Assembly: GCA_036924285.1 (NCBI GenBank)
Contig: JAYKYS010000077.1
Span: forward strand, 27,013-91,012
Direction of reading: 5' to 3'
From: Asterella californica
Lineage: Eukaryota; Streptophyta; Marchantiopsida; Marchantiales; Aytoniaceae
DNA: 64,000 nt
The notes under the pieces were generated by a model. The model was given only the letters and a program-made list of their open reading frames with translations, was not told the origin of the DNA and made no database searches. A program made the translations under genes and the position numbers. This document shows positions 1 through 13,215 of this stretch, in pieces. Position 1 is the stretch's first letter. Every line of letters starts with the position of its first letter.

Positions 1-462
1 AGAATGAACACCAGAGCTAGCACAAGCGCTTGGCTTCAGCGTGCTATATATATATATATACTCATGTCAAGACACAGCCTCGTTATGACAACCTCGACAG
101 TCTGACTCAGACCGCAAGCGTTACACTGCAACACTGTTGCATCCCCCCCTTACTGAAGTGAGAGCGTCCTTGCCGTCACAATACACAGAAGGGAAACACT
201 CAACAGAGAATATAAGCGCAGCCTAGACAATGTTGTGTTGATGAGCTGTGAACTCGTGAGTGCTGCAGCGGCTGCCAGAAGGTGAAGTTGGCTGTGTGCT
301 AACATTTGGTTTCGGAACTATTCGGCACACAGCCAAGCTTGCACGTCAAAGCAAGAATAAACACCAGAGCTTGGCTTGAGCGTTATATCCGTGTCGACAC
401 AGCTTCAATATCACGTTCTCGAAAGTTTGACTCATAGCGCAGGCATTACACTGCAACACTGT
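1..462. repeat. imperfect direct repeat, two units
   Basis: Bases 1-142 and about 352-462 share the same ordered blocks: a start like GAATRAACACCAGAGCT, then CTTGGCTTSAGCGT, then GACACAGC, then TTTGACTCA or CTGACTCAG, then a shared GCATTACACTGCAACACTG-type block (GCGTTACACTGCAACACTG in unit 1). Unit 1 carries a (TA)n run at 45-60 that unit 2 lacks. No coding potential is visible. The pair may be the edge of a longer tandem or dispersed array that continues left of the window. Confidence 0.6.
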
Positions 463-1095
463 TTACGATACGGGTTTGAAAAATAGCTGATTCGCGGGTT
501 GGTTTTGCAACAGCAGCGCTAAACAATTACTAGTCATGATTGTTGTAGAACAAGGTTGACACTGCAATGACTGACAACATGTGCAACATCGCCGTTCGAT
601 TGTTTCATGCTGTGTTGAGGATATCGACGCTGTCCAAGCTATCTAGGGCATTGGACATCTGACTCCTGAAATCAGTGCTCCAAACCTGGTGTTGAGACTG
701 CTCTCTTTCTGATTGAATGCGCTGCGACCTTGACAGGCCTGCAAACAGGCTGTTGGACAGGACCTGCAATGCACACATAGATTTATTGCTTATTGCAATT
801 GATTTTTATGAAAATACTTGAGCCGTTGCTCAATGCTCGCAAGCCCTCCATATTGTGTCAACACGCACAGCAAAGCTCAGCAGATGTGCCTTGGTGCACC
901 CAAACATGTATGTGCAAGGTGCTGATTTGCTACTAAGTAGCTACTAAGCAGCTGGTATGCAAGTAGGCACGCACCAACCTCCACATAATGAGCACAATGG
1001 CATAAGTCATGACTGCTGAGTGTCCACATAAGCGGCACACTGAAAACCGTTTCTTTATTTCTGATGCATCATGCAGTTCAGGTGCAACCTTGTTA

Positions 1096-4000
1096 TCAAA
1101 CTGAAGTCTGCAAAATGCCGAACATGAACTCAAGGCTTACATCTTTGAGGGCTGGCCTTGCTGACGGGTTGCGTTGAAGCATCTGGCGCAGCATATTCTG
1201 AGCATTAGGCGGTGCATTGATGCTCTGGAAGAGCGCAGGGTTGGCCTCAAACGGCATTGCTGTGTAGCCCAGCAGCATACTGACCACTTCAGCCTGGTTC
1301 ACGTCCTTGTCAAACAGTCGCTGACCTGAAAGCAATCCTTGGATTTGACTACACATGCTGGGCTGCAATTAGCTGTGTCACAGTGCATCTAAATTTACCT
1401 TTTGAGGCGACATGTCTGGCTGTGTCCAACACTGCAATTTGTCATGAATCACACCATAGCAGTGGTGGTTGCACAGCATGCAAGGGGAAGACCTGCAAGG
1501 ACGCGGCCTGCAGATAGCTGCAGTAGACATACCACACAGAACTTCATAAGCAACGACTCCAAGGGCCCATACGTCTGCAGCAGGGGTAGCCAGGGGAGGG
1601 TCTTTCCCAGATTGGTCCCCTTGCACCACCTGCATATACAGTAGTTGCTGTTACTGGCAACAGCTTACTGACCTAGACCGGTGGTCTATGACAGAAAAAG
1701 AACGAGCAAGCACAACAACAGCCACAAACAGCATCAGAAGGGCAATTTATCCCATTGCCCACTTTGGCAGCTGCATAGCAAAGAATCACCAGCGTCATTG
1801 TTGCCTGAAGAACATTGTGTGATCAAGCATTGTACTTGTACTTGACAAAAGGTGTACGACCAAACCTGTGGGACACCTTCCAGCTCTGACAACTGCAGCT
1901 GATTGCTCAAAATTGAGCTTTACCGTTGCAGAAGAAAAAAACAGTGCAGTCTGCTATGTGGTTGACAACTGAGAGCTTGCTGGTTGACAACTGGAAAGCT
2001 TGCTGCTGCTGAAATGCAGGACTTGCAGAGACTCCTTTACCTCGGGAGCTGCATAGCGCAGGGTATAGGTCATGTTGCTGCTGCGAGCTGAGCCTGTGTG
2101 GGCCCAGGATGACACACCCAGCAGCTTCCATTGCTGTGACTCATTGAACCATCCAAACTGGATAGGGTGTAGGTCAGAGTGCACCACTCTGTGCACATGC
2201 AGGCTGTGCACAGCGCACAGGATATTGTACAGAGTGCCAACCTGCACAGTATGCTGCTGCAATTTACACAGCAATACCAACAAATGTCTACAGCATTCGT
2301 GTAATTCACATACTACATGAAGTGAAGACAGGGTACAGGGTACAGCTGAAAACAAGGCTTTAAATGAGGCCAACAGCAAGCAAACACAGCAAAGCACCAT
2401 GCAGCACTGCTTGGCAGTTCCTGATTGTTTTGGGTACCATCAGCAGTTGTCTGTGTGCTGTCAACGAGCAATTTGTGCAGACTGCAACAGTATGTGCTGG
2501 CATTTTACACTGGCAGATGCTGATCGTCAATGTCAAAATATCACAAAACTCCAGCTGTCTGCTTCCTCAGTCAAGCAAATCTTGAACGGAAGCATGGCAC
2601 AGGCCACAAGAGAAGCTTGCCTTGTCTGAGAATGCAGGAGTGGTAGCGTCAGCTCTTGCGTTGCAGAGCCAGTGATCCAGGGTGCAGGCAGGGCGGTGAA
2701 TGAGCAGGCTGGGGGGGCAGGTCACCCCATAACCCTCCCCCGCACTTGCACTGTAGCTCTCAAACAGGCCTGCAGCAAATTGCCGGGCTAAAACAGAGTA
2801 GGACAGTGTAATGTTTCACCTCATATTTAGCCACTCAAAAGCCAGACAGTCTCATTGCTGAATGGACAGTCCATCTGCCTATATGCAAATGTTATGTTTG
2901 CAGGCATGTTGAATGTCCTTGGGACCAATTGAGAGGCAACACACAAAATCATGTTCATTCAAATGTACTTGGACTGAATCAACGTATTGCTCCTGTACAC
3001 ATCCTGATGTTTTGCCCACACGCATTTGCCTCACAACCTAGCCTAAGTCTGAGACTGAAAGTGCTACTGAAGAAAGGCTTGCACACCCCGCCTTTCAGCA
3101 TTGCACATCTTATAAAAGGCGGAATGGACACTGTCAATGTGATCACAGACCTGGTAGATACTCCTGCAAAGTGATAGTTGGGGTCTCCAGCAGAGCTTTC
3201 TCCTGCAGGTAGTCCACACCACGGGCAAAGAGCTTGACCGACAGATACTGGTGAGGCAGAGCGGAGCTGTGGCCGCTGCAGAGTACATAGGCCGGACCAG
3301 GCCAGCCATGCGACTGCATGCTGTACTTACCCTTGAACACTGCGCCCTCCTGCACACAGCAACAGCATCTACGAATGCTCTCCAATATACACAAAGGAGA
3401 CAGGCACACACAAGATCATCAAAGCGAGTGCGGTCTAGATACAGCCAATTCAACTAGACAGGGTATATACTTGCACCACAAAGCAGAGCTGTGAGCCAGG
3501 CACGCTGGTCAAGGTAAATCACTCGGTCTGATATTCAGATGACACAAATTGCATCTCGCAAAGCGTAATTGGTCAAGACGAAGATGATGCATGGACATGT
3601 ACAGCACAGGCATACCTGCATATGAGAGGTAACAAAGGCGTGGACTGGAGCCAGGGTGTCATGTTGCTCATTATCTCTGGCGCGCAGCCTTGCCACCACT
3701 CTATCCACCTCCTGCACCATGCAACTCCCTGCCTCACCACACAACTCCAACAAAAGCCATTCACGTCTTTAGCCAAACTTTGTGCCCAGAAGCAGTTTGA
3801 AGTGCTCACAAAACCTGTAGCATAGGATGATACCTATGGCCAAGGGGCTAGCTGTTAGATTGATCAGAATGCTGATCCTGCTCTGTACCATACTGTGGTG
3901 ACCACACCTCAACTGCGTGCACAGCAGCACAAACCCTGATATAGATGCAGACCAGTCTTGAGGTCCATCAATCACACAGACATTGAGATAGAATTGTGTA

Positions 4001-7000
4001 TAAGCTAACCATATTCTGTCCAGGCAAGCCTGTGACTCGCAGCTGCGGTACTGGAGAAGCTGCGTGCACATCAGCAGCGGGGTCAGCCCCCTCCCCTGGT
4101 TGAGCAGCATGGGTGCGCATAACTTGCAGCCAGTTCTGGCCGCTGGTGGTGCGCATGGGGGTGGCTGTCAGCCGGTGCAACCAGCTCCTCTGAGGCCGTC
4201 CCGGCCCAATTCTGACACCACCTACAGCCATTATCTCTCAGACTCTCGACTCAATTTGCAATAGGCAGTGAGTGCAAGTAACTGAACACTGCACATTATC
4301 AAGCTGCAAACTCTGTCCAGATGCTGCTGGTCATGCAAGCATGCATGCTTGTCAGTTATTTGCATGCAAATATCAAGAGAGTGAGCTCTTCTGATAGCCA
4401 TATGCAGATCTACCATAAGCTACAACACAGTTTCTACACTAAGCCATAGTGCAGAGTGGCAGCCGCAGAGACAGTTTGTGCACCCTGACAATCAGTAGGC
4501 AAGGTGCCCCACGTGAGTCTCCAAGGGATCAAGATGCACACCAGGCCAGCAGGTTGCAGCCCCTTGGAAGTTGGTGAGATCAGCATTGCAATACAACTGC
4601 CAAACCCAACTTATTTAGCCTGAGGGACAGCAGACAAGGTGGATGCCTGACATGAAGTGTGCAATGAGGGTTAGTCAGTTGGTGTCACCTGGTGGTGCAT
4701 GGTCTGGTTCTGCATCTGGCTCTGGGCCTGCTGGTGAAGGGTGCACCACAACTTCTGTAGGGTTGGAAGGGTCTTCAGGGCCAGGGCCCCGCGCTGAATC
4801 CAGGTCCTGGTTGAAGGGCACCCCAGAGGCGCTCTTAGAGACAGCCTGGTCCCTGCTTCTTGCCTGCCTGCCTGACCCCTTGGCCCGCTTGCCCCACCAC
4901 ACACACCCACCTGCACCTGTGCACACACCAAAACATTCCAGCTAGCTTACATCGACTGTTCTGCCATGACAGGTCAAAGGCCTTCACTTCAGGTGAATTT
5001 GTGTTGCAACAAGCTTCTGTGTACAATAGTGTGACACCTTTCAGACAAACTGTGCAAGAGGGAAAGGCCAGGTGGCTCACATGCTGCAAGGGCCACAACC
5101 AGCACCACTGGAACAGCAATGGCAGCAGTGTGGCCCCGGCTGTGCCCGGCTGAACTGCTGGCTTGACTTGCCGGTGTCACAGACGCCAGTGTGGAAGTTG
5201 CTACAATAGTTGCCTTTGTTCCTGCACATGCCAAACAAATTGTCAATAGGCGCAGCCGCCAGTGTGCACGCTGACAGCAACCAGCTTGCTTGATGCTCAG
5301 CACACACAGCTTAAACAAGATGCACTGCAGGAAAGCCGTGGTAGCATGAGCCTTGTAAAGTACCTTGCATGAGTCTGGCGGTTCTGCTAATAAAAGAGGA
5401 TGCGGTCGGAGTAAGTTGCAGGCTGCTATGGCTATGGCTATGGCTATGGAATGGCTCTTGCAAAGCAGAGCCAACAGTGAGTACACCAGCAACTCCTGCA
5501 CCAGCAGGCTGCTCTTTTCAACAAAACAGCAAACTAGTGGTTTTCTTTCAACACACACACACCACACACACACACACCACACCACACACACACAGACACA
5601 CAAGCTTTCACCACCGTCAAGCCTACAGGCATATTTGCAAGCGCAGCTGTAGGTAACCAAGTATGTTGGGTAAGTATGTGAGTAAACAGGTGATAGGTGA
5701 CAGGTGAGCAAGTGAGAAAGTGAAAATCAAGGACGCAAATACACGCAAGCAATGAGCAGCTCAGTCTGCATGGGCACAGCCGCCGCATCGAGCGATGACA
5801 AGGCATGACTGCTGCACAGTATGCACATTGAGTACATAGCAGTATGCCTTTGCATTGTCTCACCGGCTGCAGTGAAGATCTGAGAGGGCCCAGAGCTGCT
5901 CAAGTCAGCAAGCATGGCGGATGTGTCGGTGCTGCCCTGAGACAGGATCTGCAGCTGTGCATCAGCATATGGCACATCTCCTGCTGCTTGGCGCAGTTGC
6001 CGCCTGTTGGGGACTGTGTTGGGAGGATCTGGAAAAGGCAGAGGGCCCCTGAGGGACCCACCAGCCTCAGCATATGACACCACCTGGATGGCAATGGCCC
6101 CCCGAGGGGCTGCTGTCTGCACATCATACCATGCACAACCTCACTCTCAACAGCCAGCAGATGTGTACTGTAGACTGACATGATAAGGGCTTGCAGCCTT
6201 GCAACAGGACAAAGACCAAGCAGAATACACTCCCAAAAACTGCTGTTCTCATAGCTGATACAAGATGCTAATTGGTAACCCACTGTCCATGCACTAATTT
6301 GACAGACAGCACCGATTCATAAGCAATCGGATCTACAGGCAAGTATAAAAACAAAAGTCAAGCGCGGTATGAGGCATTCAACATAGGGCTTGCCAATGAT
6401 GCAGCATTGTTCCAAATTCTGAACAGCACAAACCCTGAATAGCACACATCAAGCTATCTCACGTGCAAAAGAGCTGCGACAAGCTCGCGCTGCAGGGCCG
6501 GTGAGAAAGGTAGTATGCCGGCCCCTTGAGCGCGCACTGTGAGATTGAGATGTGTGAGGGAAGAGGTCCACTGGGGCTGCACCGGCTGCAAGCTTGAAGC
6601 CGGCACCTCTGATACCGACCCTCTCACTGTTCTGTTGTTGCCTAAGAGTGTGAACGTGGTCACGTTGAAACCTGCAGAAGGGTGAACCAACATACATGAA
6701 AGGTTCAAGCTCTTGTGAAAGTATAGCTTGATGTCCTGAATCAGACGTAATGGTCACTGCTTTCGGCCGGCACTGCCACAATGCAAGAAAGCATAACACA
6801 GTGTACAAATGCACAACACAGTGTAAGAGTGCTGGGACCAGTATGCGGTGTCAAGTAGTGCATGCTGCAGTGTTCTGATGCATCGGATCTGTCAGTGTTG
6901 AACTGTAAAGGCAGCAAGGTAGGCGGGTGCAGGGCACCTTTGTTCTGCATGCCCAGCAGGTAGGAGGCCGGCCCAGAGCCTGCCACACTTAGCAAGCCCC

Positions 7001-8046
7001 CAAAAAAACTAGGGTCTGCTGTATTGGCTGTCCAGAACCTGCGGGACCAGGTGAATTGAAGAGAAGAGTGCACAGGCATACATGTGCAGCAGTTAACAGC
7101 CAAAGCCAAGTCACACAAATCAGGAGGTGTCATAGGCTGCAAAGTTATGACTCTGCTGCATGGACCAAGCTGACCTGTTGAGGGTGATGAACTTGTCAGC
7201 CCCAGAGACCACACTGTAGTTTGCGTGTAAAGTGTCCATTGAGATGCCCAGCGGATAAACCAAACTTTGCAGTACAAACCTGCAAATGCACTAGGCATCT
7301 GTGAATGATACCCACAGGTCAGTGCTGTTTTCTTGAATGGATGATTGTTCTGTTCGGCATTCAGGATTGAGCTATAAGCAGATACTGAGAGGATGTCTAA
7401 TCGACTGCACCCTTACCGGTGGGCATTGACAAAAGCCTCTATATCAGCAGATAGCGACTGGCCTTCACTGGAAACAAGCACATCGCTGCATGTGAAGTTG
7501 CTTGCAGGGGCCTGCATAATAAGCCGCAATCATCAGGAACTACAAAGAGCGTTTTAGTGCTGACTCACGCAGGAGATGAATAGGTGGCTCACCAGCATGA
7601 CAGCAGGTGCAGGAGCAAGGGGCATGGGCTTTGAGCTATTCAAGTTAGCTGGCAGACCCTCTGGCGATGTATTTGCTGATGTGACAGGTGAGCTCAGGAG
7701 GCCTGCCACGACGTCAGCAGCAGAGTAGGGGCTTGACCCTGTGGCTGGCACTGCAGGCTGACCAAAGCCTGTACCCAAACATGGTATATGATTAGGCAGT
7801 TCAGGAAGCCAGGGCACTTGCACAGACGCAACGCTTGATCAACATCATAGTCTGGCAGCTGACAAGCACGTTGCTTCAGACAGAGCAGGTTTGAGCGGTA
7901 GCAAGGACAAGCGTGGCCGAATTGCTCACAGTGCTGCTGCTGCAGCTGCTACTGATGATATTTGTACTGATTCCGACATTTTCGAATAGAGTATACTCAC
8001 CTGTTATCGCGTGAAACAGGATGAAGAGGACAAGAGCAGGCCTCAT
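1096..8046 (-). CDS. receptor-like transmembrane pseudokinase
   Basis: A multi-exon minus-strand gene that appears to encode a type I membrane protein. The start is ATG at 8046; the first exon encodes a hydrophobic signal peptide (MRPALVLFILFHAIT) followed by a clean GTGAGT donor at 8000. Ectodomain exons lie near 7593-7818, 7420-7513, 7185-7275, 6945-7040, 6465-6675 and 5865-6120, and contain several N-glycosylation sequons (NFT, NYS, NVT, NRT, NLT). A helix (HTAAIAVPVVLVVALAA) at about 5110-5165 is followed by a basic juxtamembrane stretch near 4890. The kinase-like domain runs from about 3340 to 1096: EGAVFKGKY resembles a glycine loop end, SVKLF supplies the beta-3 lysine, HSDLHPIQF replaces HRDLKPEN, LGV stands where DFG is expected, RYAAPEV matches APE, and DVWALGVVAYEVLCG matches subdomain IX. 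Loss of the DFG aspartate and the catalytic-loop asparagine points to a pseudokinase or a very atypical kinase. Function and ligand are unknown. Confidence 0.7.
5425..5602. repeat. two microsatellites in an intron of the pseudokinase gene
   Basis: A (GGCTAT)n run lies at 5425-5449 and an interrupted (CA)n tract with CCA interruptions at 5550-5602. Both fall between the ectodomain exon near 5865-6120 and the transmembrane exon near 5110-5220. They create spurious repetitive ORFs on both strands. Confidence 0.85.
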
Positions 8047-9061
8047 AGTGGCAAATCGTCGCACGTGTTCTCGGGGCTGAAATATTGTCAGTGTAGCCAG
8101 CAAACGCAAGAACAGATTGCCTCCGATAATGTACAATGCGCTGACGGACGTTGCCAAGACCTTGCCCCTCAACGTCAATTATCAGCAAAACTGCGCGCCA
8201 TCTCCGATTTGCCGCGAGGCATTCTGCGGCACGCCTGCTGTGGCGCGTGTATTTGCTAGTCGCAAACTTCGAAGCTTGTTCGAGATGCTGGCTAAGGCTT
8301 GTGGTCGTTCGCCACCAAACGCGGCCAAGGCGGAGAAGCAAGATAGGCCAACCGAGCTTGGACAGCAGAAGATGGGTTAGCTTTGGAGAGGAATCCCACA
8401 GGTCTGCTTCAGGCTTTCCAATGCCAGCTTAGATTAGACGTCGTTGTCTCTGTCGCTGTCGCTTGCATCCAAGATCGGATCAAGACAAAGTTACTTGCAT
8501 TCTTCGTTCGTATGCTTATTAGTCACAACATTATTTTCGCGCTTCTTACAAATTAAAGTTCTTCTTCTTTGGATGCGTACGAGCCCACAGCATTTGGCCA
8601 TGGGTTATGGCGTGGCACAAAGCATCCGCCTATAGGATGCGGATTTTTTTGGTGGCAGCATATGCACGTACAGCGCTAACACAAACAAAAGATGTGCAGT
8701 GCAGCAGCGGGATAGATTGCAAATAGCTGTGCATGCATGTGGTCATAGCACAGCCGGAATTGCTGCTAGCACAAGAAGCTTGTGGCACCATCTAGATGTC
8801 ACTTATTACTGCCAGCTATGTGAGCGTACAATACAATCACACATGCAGTGTCACGATTACCAAGAGGTACGTGCCTTGCACCAACGAAGACAGCCCCTAC
8901 CAACTTTGAAGTCTGACCCAGCAGATATGCAATCAGGCGGTCAACAGTGAACTAATCAATGATGTTCAGAATGGTGCCTATGCTTCTCAGTGGATAGGCA
9001 GGGCGCATTTGTTGAATGAGCCTGCCTGTCCAACGACCAGGTGTACAAGTACAAACAGAGC
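8047..9061. other. intergenic, no gene recognised
   Basis: Lies between the 5' end of the pseudokinase gene and the 3' end of CYP97A, both on the minus strand. The ORFs here are short, overlap on both strands and show no family motif. It should contain the promoter of the pseudokinase gene, but no core element could be assigned. Confidence 0.6.
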
Positions 9062-12000
9062 TTACACCTTGGAGGACATTGTGACTAAGTCCTCCTCTAT
9101 TTGACTGGTCTGTTTGCTGTCATCCAGAACCTTGCACAAGGACTGCTTCTGACCCTGTTGGCACCTAGGTCGTAAGCGCATGAGGAGCCCTTGCGAGGTA
9201 TGAATTGTAGCGCCCTGTGCCCAGCAATCAGCCTTTTGGTCTTCAGGCAAATTCCAGACTTTCTTATGGAGTCAGTCTCAATCAGTCACAAGCTAGGTGT
9301 ACAGTCTTGCACATTACTAGGCCATACACCGCAGTGCAGCAACTTGGCGGAAGCTTGTTGCATTGCCATGGAAGAGCAAAGTTGCCAAAGTATGTTCACA
9401 AGCATCATATTGTTACAGAACGCTCTGCAACATTGAACTGTGCAAGCAACACTGACCATATGTCAAGGTCACAGGAGTACACTTGACAACATGGAAGCAT
9501 ACCGTGGTCATGCTGACCGGGGGCGCCTCGGAGTCCATGCTTAGCTCAAATCTTCTCATTAGCATGGCCAAAGCTACAATGGCTTCAGACAAAGCAAACT
9601 GGTCACCTGGGAAGCAGCGCACAAGCCAAGTAGCATGCAGGCCAATCATGGAACATGCCATGCATACACGTATGTCCAGTTGTTGGATGCCTTGTGGGTC
9701 ATGTCAGAACTCCTCGACATTTCATGTAGCCAGCTGGAAGACATTGACAGACTGCAAGAGGTCAAGTTATGCAGAGACACAGGAGTGAAGGTACTGACCT
9801 ATACACTTGCGACGCCCGCCTCCAAAAGGCAGGTAAGCAAAGTTTTCAGTCAGCTCATTTGGAGCAGGGCCATCAGGCCGCCACCTCTCCACATCAAATT
9901 CGTCTGGTCTTTGCCATGTCTCAGGTGCCCTGCAGGCCACCAGGCTGCCACTCCAGGTCTTGCATGGACAATGCGTGTACACTAAACACACTGAAGCAAG
10001 GTGAACAACATGGGTCCGACCAAGATTTGTAAGTGTGGACCGCGAGGAACCAGGTGAGACTGAAAATGTACTTGAGGCAAGCTGCTGCTAGACCTACATG
10101 ATCTGCACAAGACCAAGCAGCACAAGTGCGAGACAGATCCAAGATTTTGTAATCACTGATGCGTCAACATGTGCAGGCAGAGCAGGGCATGCAGGCACCT
10201 GTGTAGGTTCCAGACTGAGATGAAGAGATCACTGCCGGGAGCCACAGTGTAGCCTGTCAAGGTGTCCTCCTCAAGGGCCCGCCTGATGAGCACGGGGGGC
10301 TGAGGGTATAAGCGCATGCCTCACTGATCACCCGGGTGGTGTAGGGCATAGCCTTCACCTGCTCCAAGGTGGGAATGTCATCCCCAACCACTGTGTCTAC
10401 CTGAAACCAACAAAGCGTGCGACATGGGCGCCAGTGCATGCTGTGTTGATCACACTGTGATCTGCTGATGTCTGTCAGCACAGCTCAGCACTCCGCAGCA
10501 CAGGGCAGCGCAGCACAGCATAGCGCAGCGCAACCCTCAGCCAGCCCTTGAGCATGGCAAGAGACTGTCGCTGCACTGCAAGTCATACCTTAAAAAGCAG
10601 CTATACTCAAGCTACTGTTCTCTTTGCAACATTGACTCAACAGACAGGACAGTCGTATTGCTTTCAAGGTTTGTATGCAGGCAATAGCTGAGGTTGGTGA
10701 GCAGATGCTGCTAACCTCTTTGTGAATGCGTGCCACCACTTCAGGGTGGCTTGTCAAGCAGTACACCGTCCAGGTCAGAACTGCTGCTGTTGTTTCATGG
10801 CCAGCAATTAGCATTGTCATCAAATCATCCCTCAGCTGTTTGCTGCTGATCTGCAGCCGCAATGCCACACTGCTTTACTGCCGCAAGCAAGGCAGAGCAC
10901 GATACTGGAAGTAAACAGCTTGGTGTCAGTTGAGCTCTTCTATCTTTGTCACGGTATAGCATGTGTGCAAATGTAACATAGGCAGCAATGTCAATACTGT
11001 AAGATTTATAGCAGTTGCGGATCATACAGCGCATTGCTGGACGCTTCAGCACACTGTTTTCAGGGAGTACAAGACAATGTGGTCAGCTCAATGCAAATCA
11101 GCAGCTGGAGTGACTCAGAACTGCGACTTGGGTCACCTGGTCTCCAGAAGCTAACAAAAAATGAAGAATAGAGGGATCCTTCTTCCCCACAAACTCCTCT
11201 ACAAATTCCTGATCCTCTTCTTCTACCAGGTCTTTGCAGCGCTGTATCAGACCATCCAAGGTGACATTGACAATCTTGAGGGCTGCTGTGCACCGCCGTT
11301 GCCTGGGCACAATAGCTCGAAGAAGAGGAACATTCCAGTAAGGCACAAACGCTGTGCTGCGGTACTCTGCTTCTCGCAAACTTGTGTACACTGCCTGCCA
11401 TTATAACATCATGTTCCACACTTGGTTGCCGAGCATGATGGCTGCAGTTGCGTGTCGTTTGCTGCACAATGTGCCAGGTGCATGATGTTTAGACAAGATG
11501 CACAGTGCAGGATGTCATGCACCTGTACTTGAGTACAGTAGCTTTGCGCCATGTGAGCATGCTATTAAGCAGCACATGTAGGATGAGCTTACACTCAAAG
11601 ACGTGGTTACCTGAATGAAGGGGTCATCATGCGTAAGCGAATCAAAATCGTAGTTGAAGACTGCTTTGCCTATGATGTCCAAGGTGAGCCTGCTGAAGAA
11701 GTTTTCCATCTCAACAGGTCTGTCCTCCAGAACAGCTTTTTCGAGCGTCTTCATACCATGCAAGGTACTCTCCCCAAACATGTTTACCATGCTGGCAATG
11801 TATTTGCGATGCAGCGATGGCACGATTGCTCGTCGCCTGGTCTTCCAGATTTCTCCATCTGCTGGGATTAAGCCTTGGCCCATGACAAAATCTAGAATCT
11901 CAGCTAACAGCCCCTTTGAGTACTTATGCGCATTGGTTAGCAGCACTTGCTTAGCCAGTGCAGGGTCTGAAATGACTACAAAGCTTTTGGGCCCAAAAAA

Positions 12001-12672
12001 ACTCAGACGGAAGATGGGTCCATAGACTAGAAAAAGCTTGTACAGAGGAACAAAAACTGGCTGGCCAACGATTTCCCGGATGTCACCAGTAGCTTCTGGC
12101 ATGCGGCCTGCTGCTTCTCGACGCCACTGCTGACCCAAGCGAGCTAGCCATAAAGAAACCCTACGTCCTACACATTTGAGGCAAAAAATTGCTTGCTGCC
12201 ATTACAATGTAACGGCAGGCAATCAATTCAGGCAAGTGCATTGAAGCATGTTAATGTGTCATTCAAGCAGCCATGAATGAAGTGCAGAGTTACCTGGGCC
12301 AAGGGGGTCTTTTGCTAGGACCTGTCTGACAGGCCGAGAAGCCTTCTCCTTGAATGAGCCCTGATTCCGCGAGAACTCTCCAGATGAGATCCTGTCCTCC
12401 AGGCTGCCACCCTTGCGGTCAAGTACCACACCGTTGTTGCTGCTGATCAAGCCTTTGGTGGTGCCCTTACTTGCACCGTTGTTGTTGCCATTCCCGTTGG
12501 CATGAGCGCCGGAGGACGACTGCTCCGACACCTGTTCCTGAATACCCTTAGCCTGTACACGCAAGCTTGATCGAGGCTGACGACCTTGCCTGTGACGGAG
12601 CTGACATCCATGCGAAGCACTGTGACGTCCGAGCGTTGCCGTTGACGCCCCGCCCGGACAGCATTGCTGCAT
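9062..12672 (-). CDS. CYP97A: plastid carotenoid beta-ring hydroxylase, cytochrome P450 CYP97A type
   Basis: Encodes a P450 of the CYP97A (LUT5) group, which hydroxylates beta rings of carotenes on the way to lutein and other xanthophylls in the plastid. The first in-frame ATG is at 12672; an in-frame stop lies upstream. The first roughly 130 residues are S/A/N/G-rich and read as a transit peptide. Then come [19 protein letters not shown] and [13 protein letters not shown] (11.6-12.1 kb), [33 protein letters not shown] (11.1-11.4 kb), the I-helix oxygen-binding motif [15 protein letters not shown] (about 10.8 kb), [11 protein letters not shown] (10.3 kb), the haem loop [10 protein letters not shown] with its cysteine ligand (about 9.8 kb), and [11 protein letters not shown] (9.5 kb). 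The last exon ends at 9062. The frame slips by one base at about 10318, exactly in the K-helix E-A-M-R motif (GAGGC|ATGCGC lacks one base). Otherwise it is full length for the family. Confidence 0.92.
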
Positions 12673-13215
12673 GTTACGCGATACCAGCGCAGCACCCACG
12701 ATAGTGCTGCCTGATTAGCGCATCCAGACTTTGATGGCCATCGCAAATGACAATGATGGGCTGATGACGACTGTCAAATTCGTAAGTGCAGTCCCGAGAT
12801 AAGGTAGGGCGATTGTTAGGGCTTTACGAGTTGCAGTCGAACGTTCATTGCATTCAGCAAGACATCTATTCCATAGCATGTAGTCGAAAGTTCATTCCAT
12901 TGCATGCTTGCACAAACACAAGCTAGTGTTGAAGACTTATACGAACCCAGGCGGTCTCCGCACTGTCATTACTGTGTTGTCTACAAAAGCCTGAATTATT
13001 TCAACAGACAGAGTGTGCTAGCTACAGCTGCTGTCAAAGCTAAAACGAGATGTGCATTTCTAAGTCCTGCCATATACTGCACTAGTATACAAAGTTACCT
13101 TATTGTTCAGCAAGGGAAACTGTCAAGCTGACTGGGACAGTCTTGCCATGAGCTCGGTCATGCTGCTATACTAAGAAGAAACAGGTTGTAGAATGCGAAA
13201 CGCACATAACATGCC
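12673..13215. other. intergenic between CYP97A and NOG2
   Basis: Separates the CYP97A start from the NOG2 stop, both on the minus strand. It should hold the CYP97A promoter and the NOG2 3' end. A 75-codon plus-strand ORF at 12904-13131 has no recognisable motif and is probably chance. Confidence 0.6.

Noticed and set aside
4989..5711. 240-codon minus-strand ORF
   Set aside because: Only its 3' part (transmembrane exon) is coding. The rest reads through introns and the CA/GGCTAT microsatellites, giving cysteine/valine and isoleucine/alanine runs.
8117..8432. Overlapping ORFs upstream of the pseudokinase start
   Set aside because: No motif, basic arginine-rich composition in every frame, and position in the probable promoter/5' UTR.
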